Source of the DNA: a virus
Virus record (IMG/VR): IMGVR_UViG_3300021406_000010
Coordinates: 1 to 64,000 of that record
DNA: 64,000 nt
Direction: 5' to 3' (one strand)
Shown in pieces: positions 39,475-47,632 of the stretch. The translations under genes and the position numbers were made by a program. Position 1 is the first letter of the stretch; the number at the start of each line of letters is the position of its first letter. The notes below the pieces were generated by a model. It saw only the letters and a program-made list of their open reading frames with translations, was not told where the DNA came from and made no database searches.

Positions 39475-39902
39475 GCGAGACTGAGTCGCTGACCGATGAG
39501 CAGCTGGACTGGCTGGAGCGCCGGTACACCCCGGCGGAGGACCAGAAGTGCGTCGTATGCGGGGCGCCCCTGCGGTTCTCCCATTCCGAGTCAGGGGAGA
39601 AAGCGGTGTACAACTGCTCCAGCGACGCCGTAAGCCCGCTGCGCAGCACCCTGCCGTTGCGGGAGCGGATCGAGCATTACCGGCGCAGCGCCTGGTACGA
39701 CCAGGGAGAGGCCAGCGTCGTGGTGGTGGCCGTCCGGGAGCTGCGGCAGTGGCGCGAGCACGCTAAAGGGCGCGAGAAGGCGGCGGTCCGCGACGAACTG
39801 GACGACATCGCCGCCGACATCGCCCTCCGCATGAAGAACGCGGCACGCGCCGACGCGCTAGCCATCGTTGCCGCGTTCAGGCAGCGGAACGAGGCCCGGT
39901 AG
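39471..39902 (+). CDS. Cys-containing phage accessory protein, 143 residues
   Basis: TDEQLDWLERRYTPAEDQKC then CGAPL: an N-terminal Cys pair (CVVC) and a long helical C-terminus (ALRMKNAARADALAIVAAFR). Resembles the many small phage accessory proteins (Ea22-like) of unknown role. Confidence 0.6.
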   Translation: MSETESLTDEQLDWLERRYTPAEDQKCVVCGAPLRFSHSESGEKAVYNCSSDAVSPLRSTLPLRERIEHYRRSAWYDQGEASVVVVAVRELRQWREHAKGREKAAVRDELDDIAADIALRMKNAARADALAIVAAFRQRNEAR

Positions 39903-39904
39903 CC

Positions 39905-40360
39905 ATGGCCGAGCAGGTGCTGACGGGCAACGCCGGCGGCGAGCGGCGCTGGGCATTCATGGAGGGCCTGGACATCGGGGCGGACGGCGACCCGTACCTG
40001 GACCGGCTGCGCATCGTGCAGACGCCATGGGCGAGCCTCTACCTGCACCACATCCACCGGCCCGACCGGGACCACGACCCGCATGACCACCCGTGGGCGT
40101 TCATCTCGCTGGTGCTGGCGGGCGGCTACACCGAGCTGGCGTGGCGGGACAAGGAGCGTCCCTCCTCATTCCGGACCCGCGAGCGAAGGCGCTGGTCGGT
40201 CGCTCGCACCCGGCGGTCCTCGGCGCACGTCATCACCGGCATCGAGGGACCGCTGTGGACGCTCGTCATCACCGGCCCGAGGCGCGCGGAATGGGGATTC
40301 TGGAGGCTCGGGGAGTTCATTCCATGGCGCGAGTACACCAGCCGGGCCGAGGACTCATGA
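39905..40360 (+). CDS. Cupin-like protein, paralog of the protein at 11173
   Basis: 151 residues. LHHIHRPDRDHDPHDHPWAF then LVLAGGY, and WTLVITGPRRAEWGFWR; matches the protein at 11173. Several clustered His residues would bind a metal in a beta-barrel. The two copies lie in different operons 28 kb apart. Substrate unknown. Confidence 0.7.
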   Translation: MAEQVLTGNAGGERRWAFMEGLDIGADGDPYLDRLRIVQTPWASLYLHHIHRPDRDHDPHDHPWAFISLVLAGGYTELAWRDKERPSSFRTRERRRWSVARTRRSSAHVITGIEGPLWTLVITGPRRAEWGFWRLGEFIPWREYTSRAEDS

Positions 40361-40503
40361 GCATCCCCTCGAATTCCTGCGAGGACAACGGGTGCCCGGC
40401 CTGCGGGTCCGACGACTACAGCACGGAGCCAGGGGACGACGGCACCCCAGACTACGAAAACGGCCTGAAGACCTGCGATGAGTGCGGGGAGTCCTGGATA
40501 TGA
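40357..40503 (+). CDS. Zinc-ribbon protein, 48 residues
   Basis: CPACGSDDYST and KTCDECGESW form a C4 zinc ribbon. ATGA overlap with both the cupin and the methyltransferase gene, so the three are probably made together. Confidence 0.65.
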   Translation: MSIPSNSCEDNGCPACGSDDYSTEPGDDGTPDYENGLKTCDECGESWI

Positions 40504-41525
40504 CCACCGTCCTGGAGATCTGCGGCGGCGGCGGCGGGATGGCCCTCGGGCTGGAGCAGGCCGGGTTCGAGTGCGCCGCGATCGCGGAGATCGACCATGA
40601 CGCCTGCGACACGCTGCGCGCCAACCGTCCCGGCTGGAAGGTCATCGAGGGCGACGTCCGCGACCTGGACGGGAAGCAGTTCGACGGCATCGACCTGGTC
40701 GCGGGCGGGCCGCCTTGTCAGCCCTTCTCCGTCGGCGGCATGCAACTGGGGGAGGGCGACGAGCGGGACCTCTTCCCCGAGGCGCTGCGAATCGTCGGGG
40801 AAGCCCGGCCGCGCATGGTGATGCTGGAGAACGTCAAGGGCCTTTCCCAGAAGAGGTTCCTCGGTTACCGGGCCCAGGTCATCAAGAGCCTCTGCAAGAT
40901 GGGATACCGGAGCATCCGGTGGCGGGTAGTTAATGCCAGCTCGTGGGGGGTTCCCCAGCTCCGGCCACGGATGGTCCTCATCGCCGGGCGTAATCCCTCC
41001 TCCCTTTCCCTCGCCGGCGTCGGTGCTGACGGATCGCTGATCACTGACCTGCACGCAAGGGTGCCGTGGGCGCTCAGCATGCCTGGCGCGTCGTCCATGG
41101 CACCGTCCGTTGGCACGACCCTGCATGACCTCATGGCGTCCCGGGGCTGGCCCGGCGCATATGACTGGGCGATCAAGGCCAATGACATCGCCCCGACGAT
41201 CGTCGGGGGAAGCAAGAAGCACGGCGGCGCCGACCTCGGCCCGACCCGGGCGAAGGAGGCATGGCGGCGACTGAGGGTCGATGGCATGGGAATAGCCGAT
41301 GAGGCCCCCGGGCCGGACTTCCCCGTGGACGGGCTGCCAAGGCTCACCCTGCGGATGGTGGCACGGCTCCAGGGCTTCCCCGATGACTGGCTGTTCTCCG
41401 GCCGCAAGACGTCGGCCTACCGGCAGCTCGGCAACGCGTTCCCCCCGCCAGTCGCCAGGGCCTTCGGCGAGTCGATGGCGGCGGCGCTGCGGGGCAATCC
41501 GGCTTGCCCCGGGTTATGCTCGTAA
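40500..41525 (+). CDS. C5 cytosine-specific DNA methyltransferase
   Basis: 341 residues. Motif I EICGGGGGMALGLEQAG, motif IV GGPPCQPFS with the catalytic Cys near 73, motif VI ENVKG (110-114), motif VIII PQLRPRMVLIAG and motif X RQLGNAFPPPVA are all present and in order, so the enzyme should be active. It transfers a methyl group from S-adenosylmethionine to cytosine; the target site cannot be read from sequence. No partner restriction enzyme is nearby, so the likely role is protection of phage DNA against host restriction. Last gene of the rightward operon. Confidence 0.9.
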   Translation: MTTVLEICGGGGGMALGLEQAGFECAAIAEIDHDACDTLRANRPGWKVIEGDVRDLDGKQFDGIDLVAGGPPCQPFSVGGMQLGEGDERDLFPEALRIVGEARPRMVMLENVKGLSQKRFLGYRAQVIKSLCKMGYRSIRWRVVNASSWGVPQLRPRMVLIAGRNPSSLSLAGVGADGSLITDLHARVPWALSMPGASSMAPSVGTTLHDLMASRGWPGAYDWAIKANDIAPTIVGGSKKHGGADLGPTRAKEAWRRLRVDGMGIADEAPGPDFPVDGLPRLTLRMVARLQGFPDDWLFSGRKTSAYRQLGNAFPPPVARAFGESMAAALRGNPACPGLCS

Positions 41526-41526
41526 G

Positions 41527-41551
41527 TGCCGCCGACCCCCCGTAGGCGGCA
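41527..41551. terminator. Hairpin after the methyltransferase gene
   Basis: TGCCGCC and GGCGGCA pair across an 11-base loop, two bases after the stop codon. Probably a first terminator or an RNA 3'-end stabiliser. Confidence 0.5.
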
Positions 41552-41587
41552 CAGGGCGGCGATGCCCCCGTCTCGCCGGCCCGTCAA

Positions 41588-41622
41588 GGCGGCTCTTCGG
41601 CACCAGCAACCGAAGGGCCGCC
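41588..41622. terminator. Bidirectional terminator between convergent operons
   Basis: GGCGGCTCTTCGG and CCGAAGGGCCGCC form a 13-bp stem with one G-T pair around CACCAGCAA; GCCCTTTT follows on the plus strand. It lies between the rightward methyltransferase operon and the leftward late genes. Confidence 0.8.
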
Positions 41623-41629
41623 GCCCTTT

Positions 41630-42610
41630 TCAGAGGGCGAGCAGCGGGGCCGCCTCGGCCAGCTCCCCGGCGCCAGCAGCGGCGCCGCCGCCTCCCATGC
41701 CGGGCAGCAGCGACCGGAGGCCCTGCCCCTCGAGCATGTGCGAGGCGGCACCGCCGCCGTGGTCGCCCCCTTGCGGCGCGGCCGGGCCAGGGCCGGCCGG
41801 GGTGTCGGAGATGACCTGGGACGACAAGTCCGTGGCGGCGGTCAGGTAGCGGCCCACCACGGCGCGGGCGATCCGCCCGCACTCCGGCTCCGGCAGCCCG
41901 GGGTTGGACCGGGAGATCATGGCCTCCACCCGGATGACCTCCCGCAGCACCGGGTCGGCGGAGGCCTGGCGGGGCGGCAGCGGCCCCTCCCCCGAGCCGG
42001 CGGGGAGGGTGGGCGCCATGCCGCCCATCTCAGGCGACGGGACGCCGGTTTCCAGCGACCCCGGTCCCGTCCCGGTTTCCGGCGGGGTGAAGGCGGGCAT
42101 CATCGCCGACTCGGGCATGGCGTCGGCCTGGCGGCGCAGCGACCCGGTGGCCTGGGTCACCGGTCCCGCGTACGGCGGCCGGGGCCTGGTGACATCCGGG
42201 GAAGGGCCGCCGGGGGCGCCCTGCGGCACCTCGGCGTAGGAGCCGGAGAAGTCCGGCCCCTCGTCGTGCTCGTCAGGCTTGGCGGGGCCGGACCCGTAAC
42301 CGGACCCGTTGCTGGCCAGCCCCGCCACCTCCTCCGCCGGGTCCTGCCCCTCGGCGAGGGCCTCGCGGCACAGCTCATAGCGGCGCCGGGCGGTGGCCAT
42401 CAGGTCTTCGGGATCGAGATCGCAAGCGTGCGCGATGGCGGCGATGGAGCCCTGCGCGAGGGCGCTGCGGTGCGCGTACTCCTGCGGGGAGCGGGCGGCC
42501 AGCAGGAACGGCATCACCGTCTCCAGGTGCGCGTCGGCCAGGTCGAGGGCCGCCTGCCGCCGCCCGAGGTCGTGCTCGGCCCAGCTGCCGTCCCACAGGT
42601 CGTCGCTCAC
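41630..42610 (-). CDS. Pro/Gly-rich virion-type protein, 326 residues
   Basis: The first 110 residues are helical (ALDLADAHLETVMPFLLAAR); the rest is Pro/Gly-rich with SGYGSGPAKPDEH and SYAEVPQGAPGG. The same signature occurs in the 642-residue protein. GTG start in a GTGA overlap. Position and composition suggest an internal or scaffold-associated virion protein, but there is no direct family match. Confidence 0.65.
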   Translation of the reverse strand: MSDDLWDGSWAEHDLGRRQAALDLADAHLETVMPFLLAARSPQEYAHRSALAQGSIAAIAHACDLDPEDLMATARRRYELCREALAEGQDPAEEVAGLASNGSGYGSGPAKPDEHDEGPDFSGSYAEVPQGAPGGPSPDVTRPRPPYAGPVTQATGSLRRQADAMPESAMMPAFTPPETGTGPGSLETGVPSPEMGGMAPTLPAGSGEGPLPPRQASADPVLREVIRVEAMISRSNPGLPEPECGRIARAVVGRYLTAATDLSSQVISDTPAGPGPAAPQGGDHGGGAASHMLEGQGLRSLLPGMGGGGAAAGAGELAEAAPLLAL

Positions 42611-44367
42611 TGCGCCCCTCCTGCCATCGCCCGTGCCCCGTGCTGGACGCGGGCCCGGAATGCCGCCAGCCGCTGGCTGGCCACCCGGTCGGTGCCCCGG
42701 TCGCCCTCATACGCGGGCTTGTTAGAGTACCCGGGCTGATTGGCGGAGTTGGGGGCGACGGGGGCCAGGGTGGCGTTCTCCGGGTGCGCCCCGGAGAAGG
42801 TCTGGGTGAACGGGCCGTCCGGCTGCTCTGGGCGCTGCGGCTTCCCCATCACGTCATCGGGGACCACCGGCCCGCCGGACAGCGGCGGGGCACCCTGGTA
42901 GGGCGGCGCCCCGCCGGGGGCAGCCGCCTCGGTGAGGCCGCCCATCGGGGGTTGGGTGCCAGGGCCGTTCAGGGGGGTGGCGCCCATGGGGTCCGGGGAG
43001 GTTCCCGGACCGTCGGTGATCAGGTCGGTGGAGGTGGCCGCCTGGCGCTGGACGTACGCCCCGGTGGCCTGGATTCCGGCCCTGCGGGCGTGCTTGCGGG
43101 TGAACGAGACGTGCCGCTCGATCCGGTGCGCCAGGTCTGGGTGGGTGCCCATCGCGTGCGCTGCCAGCCACTCCTGCTGGGCACCCGGGGCGTCGGTGAT
43201 GCCGGAGTACAGGCCCGCCTCGAACCGGGCGCTGCCCTGGGACACGAGCCGCTGCCCGGGTTGCCACCGGGTGGCGAACAGGTACCCCTTGCGGAAGTCC
43301 GGGTCATCGAAGAGGGCGTCGGGGGCGAACGTGGCCGACGCGCGGCGCAGCGACGCGGTCCTCGACGCCTTCGACACCTGGAAGGCCCGCTGCGCCTCCT
43401 GGGCGTTCGCCGCCTGGCCGGAGTCACCTCCCAGGGAGCGGGGCGCGTCCATGGGGCCGGCCGGGGCCTGGGCGCCCGCGTACCCCTCGGAGTAGCCCTT
43501 CACGTAGGGGGAGACCCCAGGGGAGGAGTCGGCGAACGCCGGCCGCTCGCCTGATGCCCGGTCGGCGCGGCCGGCCTTCTCGCCCGCCGCGTAGTCCGCG
43601 CCGCCCGGCTGGTCCGGGGGGGTGGTCTGCGGCGAGTTGTACGGGGGGTGCAGGTCGTCGGTGGTGGAGCGCGGCTGGGACCATGCGTCGGCAGTGTGCA
43701 GCGCCGCCGTGGTGCCGCGCTGCTCGGCGTACAGCAGCGTGCCGGGCGCGGTGTGCATCTTGCGGCCCTCGGCGTAGGCGGCGAGGTACTCGCCGTGCAG
43801 GTCGCGACGGCCGGTGGACTTCTCGTACTCGTCGGCCGTCATGGGGGCGCGGCCCACCATGCCGTGCATCAGCCCGGCCGTCCCGTTCCAGCCGCTCAGG
43901 TAGCGGCCGTGCTGGATCTTGGAGTGCCCGAAGTCCTCCTGGTGGCGGGGCTTGCGGCCGTCGAGGGCGTCGGCGTGGCCCATCATCCGGGCGCCCTGCG
44001 GCGGCAGGTCGGACTTTGCTCCCTGGCGCGCCTTGGGGCGCGGCCCGGCGGGGCTGGTCACCCACTGCTCCCCGAGGGAGTCCCCGAGGGGGAAGGCGAC
44101 CCCCTCGGGGAGCTGGTCGTCCTCCGGGGACGGGACGTTATCCGGGTCGGTCACCTGCTGCACCTGGTCCAGGCCGGAGGCGGCAGTATGAGCGTTGCCC
44201 CCGTTAGCAGGAGCCTTGTCCTCGGTGCGGTGCTTAATCTCCCCGCAGTATGATGACGGGTCTCGTTTTTCGCTGTTCCGGGCGACGCAGTCCTCGAAGT
44301 CCCGGTACCCCGCGAACGGGGCGCCCTTCCGGAGCGAGGCAGTGAGGCCGTCCTCCACGGCGGTCAC
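42607..44367 (-). CDS. Virion-type protein with DFEDCV...YCG motif, 586 residues
   Basis: GTG 44367 (GTGA overlap) is the sensible start. APFAGYRDFEDCVARNSEKR followed by DPSSYCGEIKH near residue 20 is a short motif seen in actinophage capsid-region and maturation proteins. Near residue 65, LDQVQQVTDPDNVPSPEDDQ is shared with the 642-residue protein. A middle region (FRKGYLFATRWQPGQRLVSQ, EFEAGLYSG-like) is helical, and the end is Pro/Gly-rich. SRTASLRR could be a processing site. Confidence 0.65.
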   Translation of the reverse strand: MTAVEDGLTASLRKGAPFAGYRDFEDCVARNSEKRDPSSYCGEIKHRTEDKAPANGGNAHTAASGLDQVQQVTDPDNVPSPEDDQLPEGVAFPLGDSLGEQWVTSPAGPRPKARQGAKSDLPPQGARMMGHADALDGRKPRHQEDFGHSKIQHGRYLSGWNGTAGLMHGMVGRAPMTADEYEKSTGRRDLHGEYLAAYAEGRKMHTAPGTLLYAEQRGTTAALHTADAWSQPRSTTDDLHPPYNSPQTTPPDQPGGADYAAGEKAGRADRASGERPAFADSSPGVSPYVKGYSEGYAGAQAPAGPMDAPRSLGGDSGQAANAQEAQRAFQVSKASRTASLRRASATFAPDALFDDPDFRKGYLFATRWQPGQRLVSQGSARFEAGLYSGITDAPGAQQEWLAAHAMGTHPDLAHRIERHVSFTRKHARRAGIQATGAYVQRQAATSTDLITDGPGTSPDPMGATPLNGPGTQPPMGGLTEAAAPGGAPPYQGAPPLSGGPVVPDDVMGKPQRPEQPDGPFTQTFSGAHPENATLAPVAPNSANQPGYSNKPAYEGDRGTDRVASQRLAAFRARVQHGARAMAGGAQ

Positions 44368-46292
44368 TTGCCGCCCACGGGCGCTGCCCCGTACTCCCTC
44401 GCCATCTCGCTGAGGTACTGCACTACCTTGACGTGCGGATCGCCGGCGGCGGCGGTCTTGCGGCCAGGGTGCCCGCAGGAGCACGAGCCGCCCGCGCAGC
44501 CGCCGCAGTCGCCGCCGGAGCAGGCCCCGCACCGCTGGGACTCGGCGAGCACCGGGCGGACGATCGCGAGGAAGCCGTGCAGCACGGCGGAGTCCTCGGC
44601 GGTGCGGTCAGAGGATCCCCACCCGGCCGTCACCCGGTTGTGCCAGGCGCCCAGGTCAGCCGGCCCCCGGGAGGCGGTGACGGCCCGCAGTCCCTCGGCG
44701 GCGCCGATCCGCTCGCACCGGGCAGCGCGGCGGGCCTGGTCGTAGTCCATCAGGTAGCCGACCGCGACCGACGCGGTGTGCGACCTGTCCCCGCAGCAGC
44801 CCTCGTCGGGCCAGTGCGCGGATCCGCAGCGCTCATGGAACGGGTGCATCACCTCCCGCTGCATCGCCCACCGGTAGCCGAACGGGTCGGGCAGCGAGTA
44901 GCCGTCGACCGAGGCCACCACCGGGCGGCGGTCCGCCCCGGCGTCCTGCGGCTGCCCCTGGATCGGCGTGGGCGCCGTGGGAGCGGACGGCCCCTGCCCG
45001 GGGGCCGCAGTGGGGATGGTCCCCGGCGGGCCGAGCGGCACCTCGGCGTAGGAATCTGCGGTGTCGAAGGCCGTGGTGTGCTCGTCCGGCTTCTCCGGCC
45101 CCGACCCGAACCCGGATCCCGAGTTCTCCTGCCGGTTGATCAGGCCCAGCATCGGCGCACCGGTGCTGGCGGCCTGCGAGTCGTGGCCGTCGCCCTCCAC
45201 CTGATTGAACGGGTCCTGCTCCTCCCCGAAGGTATCGAACACCTCGGTGGGGTACGGGGTGGCAGACGGGGCGTTGTCGGGGTCAACCGTCTGGTCGACC
45301 TGCGGCAGGCCGGAGGCTCCCTCGCGGGAGGACAGGTAGCCGACGACCGACAGGAACTCGGCCTCGGCGGCAGGCGCCTGGGCGCCGTGCGCGGAGGCCA
45401 GCGACCGGGCGCGGCCCCGGGCCTGCTCGGCCAGCTCCCCGCCGTCGCGGCGGACGGCCGGGTCCAGCGACCGGTACCACGACGACGCCTGGGCGATCAT
45501 GGCCTCCCGGTACCCGGCTCGGGGCTCCTGCCAGTCGGCCAGCCAGTCGGTGGCGGCGGTGTGGTGCTCGTGCAGCGGGACGGGAGTGAGCCGCTGGGCG
45601 GCCAGCCGCGCCCCCAGGTCGGACTCCCGCTCCCCGGCCGCCTGCGCCGCGCGCTGCCGGTCCCAGGAGTCCAGCGCGGCGACGGCCCGCGCGAGGTCCT
45701 GCCCGCTGCCACGGGCGTGGGCGGCTGCGACGGCCTGGGCCAGGGCAGTGCGGTCGGTCATCGGGGTGTCCCTCCGCTTTGGTCTCCTGACCCTTCTGCG
45801 GCCCGTGACGTCACGGGCAGGTAACGGTAACGCGGTGATAACGGCCACGACGAGCCGCAGGTCACGGTGCCGGACCGGCGGGAGCCGCCCGGCCTCCAGG
45901 AAGTCCGTCCACATGCCCGCCACCTCGTCCGCGTCCAGCCCGGCCGCCACCCGCGCCGCCGACCACCCGGCCAGCTTGCCGTGCCAGCGCTGCCTGGTGC
46001 CCTGGTCGGGCCTGCGGACCGGGACGAGGCCCCTCTGGACGGCCATGTCCACCAGGGCGCGGAGCTGGCTGCGGGTGAGGACCGCCCGGCCGCCGGCGCT
46101 GACGAGGCGGCAGGCCACCTCCAGGACGTCCTCCCCCTCCCCGGCGGCGACCCTGCGCGCTGCGGCGTCAGCGGCGGCGCAGGCGGGGTGGAGCTTGGCG
46201 CCGTGCCAGAACATGACGTCCTCGCCCAGCGTGAACTCGAGCTGGCACCCGCCGCAGGTGAGGCCAGCCTCCCAGGCCGTGATCGTGGACAA
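44364..46292 (-). CDS. Virion-type protein, 642 residues, possibly two fused genes
   Basis: TTG 46292 after GGGAGGGAGCG. Residues 1-177 start with a zinc site (CGGCQLEF, HPACAAAD) and end in a basic patch. At residue 178 an internal ATG (45761) has its own ribosome binding site CGGAGGG. The second part shares SGFGSGPEKPDEH, SYAEVPLGPPG and LPQVDQTVDPDN with its downstream neighbours, and ends with Cys-rich CGACSGGDCGGC and RKTAAAGD. The leader carries the CCCG/CGGG element. Probably virion or virion-assembly protein. Confidence 0.65.
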   Translation of the reverse strand: MSTITAWEAGLTCGGCQLEFTLGEDVMFWHGAKLHPACAAADAAARRVAAGEGEDVLEVACRLVSAGGRAVLTRSQLRALVDMAVQRGLVPVRRPDQGTRQRWHGKLAGWSAARVAAGLDADEVAGMWTDFLEAGRLPPVRHRDLRLVVAVITALPLPARDVTGRRRVRRPKRRDTPMTDRTALAQAVAAAHARGSGQDLARAVAALDSWDRQRAAQAAGERESDLGARLAAQRLTPVPLHEHHTAATDWLADWQEPRAGYREAMIAQASSWYRSLDPAVRRDGGELAEQARGRARSLASAHGAQAPAAEAEFLSVVGYLSSREGASGLPQVDQTVDPDNAPSATPYPTEVFDTFGEEQDPFNQVEGDGHDSQAASTGAPMLGLINRQENSGSGFGSGPEKPDEHTTAFDTADSYAEVPLGPPGTIPTAAPGQGPSAPTAPTPIQGQPQDAGADRRPVVASVDGYSLPDPFGYRWAMQREVMHPFHERCGSAHWPDEGCCGDRSHTASVAVGYLMDYDQARRAARCERIGAAEGLRAVTASRGPADLGAWHNRVTAGWGSSDRTAEDSAVLHGFLAIVRPVLAESQRCGACSGGDCGGCAGGSCSCGHPGRKTAAAGDPHVKVVQYLSEMAREYGAAPVGGK

Positions 46293-46316
46293 CGCTCCCT
46301 CCCGGACCTTCCGGGG
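46293..46316 (-). promoter_or_regulatory. Leader element with CCCGGA/TCCGGG stem
   Basis: On the minus strand CCCCGGAAGGTCCGGGAGGG precedes TTG 46292. CCCGGA pairs perfectly with TCCGGG across AGG, next to the Shine-Dalgarno sequence. Same design as upstream of the portal and of the gene at 62856. Confidence 0.5.
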
Positions 46317-46323
46317 GGAGGAG

Positions 46324-46566
46324 TCACTGGCCCGGCTGCTCCGGCGGGTAGGCGGCGAGCACGGCCGCCGCGAGCAGTGCGCGGGCCTGCTCCTTCAGCG
46401 CCGACAGCAGCATGGACGCCTCCTGGTGGGAGGATCCCTTCAGGGCGGCCTGCACGTCGGCGATGGCCCTGATGTCCTCGACGTGCCCCCAGATGTTCTC
46501 GCGATGGGGCCAGTCGCGCGGGTCGGGGCCATCGACGACGACCTCCTGCGGCTCGTCAGGAGTCAT
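46324..46566 (-). CDS. Helical hypothetical protein, 80 residues
   Basis: ATG 46566 overlaps the upstream gene by 11 bases. HRENIWGHVEDIRAIADVQA then SMLLSALKEQARALLAAAVL, all helical. Function unknown. Confidence 0.6.
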   Translation of the reverse strand: MTPDEPQEVVVDGPDPRDWPHRENIWGHVEDIRAIADVQAALKGSSHQEASMLLSALKEQARALLAAAVLAAYPPEQPGQ

Positions 46567-46750
46567 CGCCGTCGTCCTCCAGCTCAGGCTCGCCACGGTG
46601 TACGCGCGTGCACCGCGCCGCGCCGCGCTCGGACAGGTGATGGCCTCCGCTAGCGCACACCCACATCGTGACCGGCCTGCTCTCTCGCGGCTCGGTCAGC
46701 CACTTGAGCGTGCTCTCCCTGGACTCGGCCAGCCGCCTGATGAGCCCCAT
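46556..46750 (-). CDS. Small hypothetical protein, 64 residues
   Basis: ATG after GGAGGGATGAC. Basic helix followed by MWVCASGGHHLSERGAARC, with C-x5-H-H...C as a possible metal site. Unknown role. Confidence 0.6.
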   Translation of the reverse strand: MGLIRRLAESRESTLKWLTEPRESRPVTMWVCASGGHHLSERGAARCTRVHRGEPELEDDGDDS

Positions 46751-46751
46751 G

Positions 46752-47378
46752 TCATCCCTCCAGGACCGAGCGGAACGCGGCCACCGTCGAGGCGCGCATC
46801 TGCGCCCGCGTGGCGCCGACGGCGTGCAGGATGGCGGACGGGTGGTAGACGGGCAGCAGCAGCCACGGCCCGGCGTCGTCCCGCAGGCGCCCGCGCCACT
46901 CGGGGAGGCTCCCGGGGTCGCCGGTGACGCAGTTCCAGGCGGGCGTCCCGCAGGTGATGACCACCTGCGGCCCGGTCAGGCCGATCTCGGCCAGCACCCG
47001 GCCGCGCGAGGCCTGCACCTGGAACGGGTAGGGGGTGCGGTTGCCGGGCGGGCGCCACGGCAGCACGTTGGTGACGTAGCACTCCCCCCACGGGATTCCC
47101 GCCTCGCCGAGCATCTTCTGCAGCAGCCGGCCGGCGGGTCCCACGAAGGGGGCGCCCGCTTCCTCTTCCTCCTTGCCCGGGGCCTCCCCGACGATGACGA
47201 CGGGGGCGTTCGGCGGCCCGCAGCCGCGCACCAGGCGCTTCCCGTCCGCTGCCTGCCGCAGGACCGGGATGGCCGCGTACCGCTCCCACAGGGCGTCCAT
47301 GGCCTCCTCGCGGGTGGTCACGCACTTCTCCAGGGCGTATTGCTCGTACGGCTCCACGAGCGACTCCCCGCCGTTCAC
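46752..47378 (-). CDS. Uracil-DNA glycosylase-like protein (family 4/SPO1-type), lacking the iron-sulfur cysteines
   Basis: 208 residues. VVIVGEAPGKEEEEAGAPF, FVGPAGRLLQKML, YVTNVLPWRPPGNRTP and the late VYHPSAIL are the hallmark motifs I, the flanking loop and motif III of family-4 UDGs, which remove uracil from DNA. The usual four Fe-S cysteines are not there: only one Cys lies in the N-terminal region and the P-E-x-x-x-C segment reads PYPFQVQAS. It may protect phage DNA or have another base specificity. GTG start in a GTGA overlap. Confidence 0.8.
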   Translation of the reverse strand: MNGGESLVEPYEQYALEKCVTTREEAMDALWERYAAIPVLRQAADGKRLVRGCGPPNAPVVIVGEAPGKEEEEAGAPFVGPAGRLLQKMLGEAGIPWGECYVTNVLPWRPPGNRTPYPFQVQASRGRVLAEIGLTGPQVVITCGTPAWNCVTGDPGSLPEWRGRLRDDAGPWLLLPVYHPSAILHAVGATRAQMRASTVAAFRSVLEG

Positions 47379-47632
47379 GTGCAGTCCAGGCCGCAGCCAT
47401 TGCAGGCGAGGATGGTGCCGTCGTCGTTCCAGGTGGTCGCGAGCGGGTCCCCGGCGGCCGTGCAGGTCCTCGGGGTGCAGGGCCAGTTGCCGGGCTGGAC
47501 CTTACGGCCGCCGTCGGCGTGCCCGGGGAGGTGGCCGATTCCGAACGCCGCGCTCAGCGGCCAGGGCACGTCGCCGAGCCGCACCGGGTTTCCGTCAACG
47601 TGCACGATCTCGTCGGGTGATCGCCGTTCCAT
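47375..47632 (-). CDS. Cys-rich zinc-type protein, 85 residues
   Basis: ATG after CAGGGAGGCCACC. GNWPCTPRTCTAAG and ILACNGCGLDC give five or six ligands. Translationally coupled to the glycosylase gene downstream. A promoter element lies 30-50 bases upstream, inside the 3' end of the neighbouring gene. Confidence 0.6.
   Translation of the reverse strand: MERRSPDEIVHVDGNPVRLGDVPWPLSAAFGIGHLPGHADGGRKVQPGNWPCTPRTCTAAGDPLATTWNDDGTILACNGCGLDCT

Noticed and set aside
44433-45824. 463-codon plus-strand frame
   Set aside because: Antisense to the 642-residue protein, with typical shadow composition.
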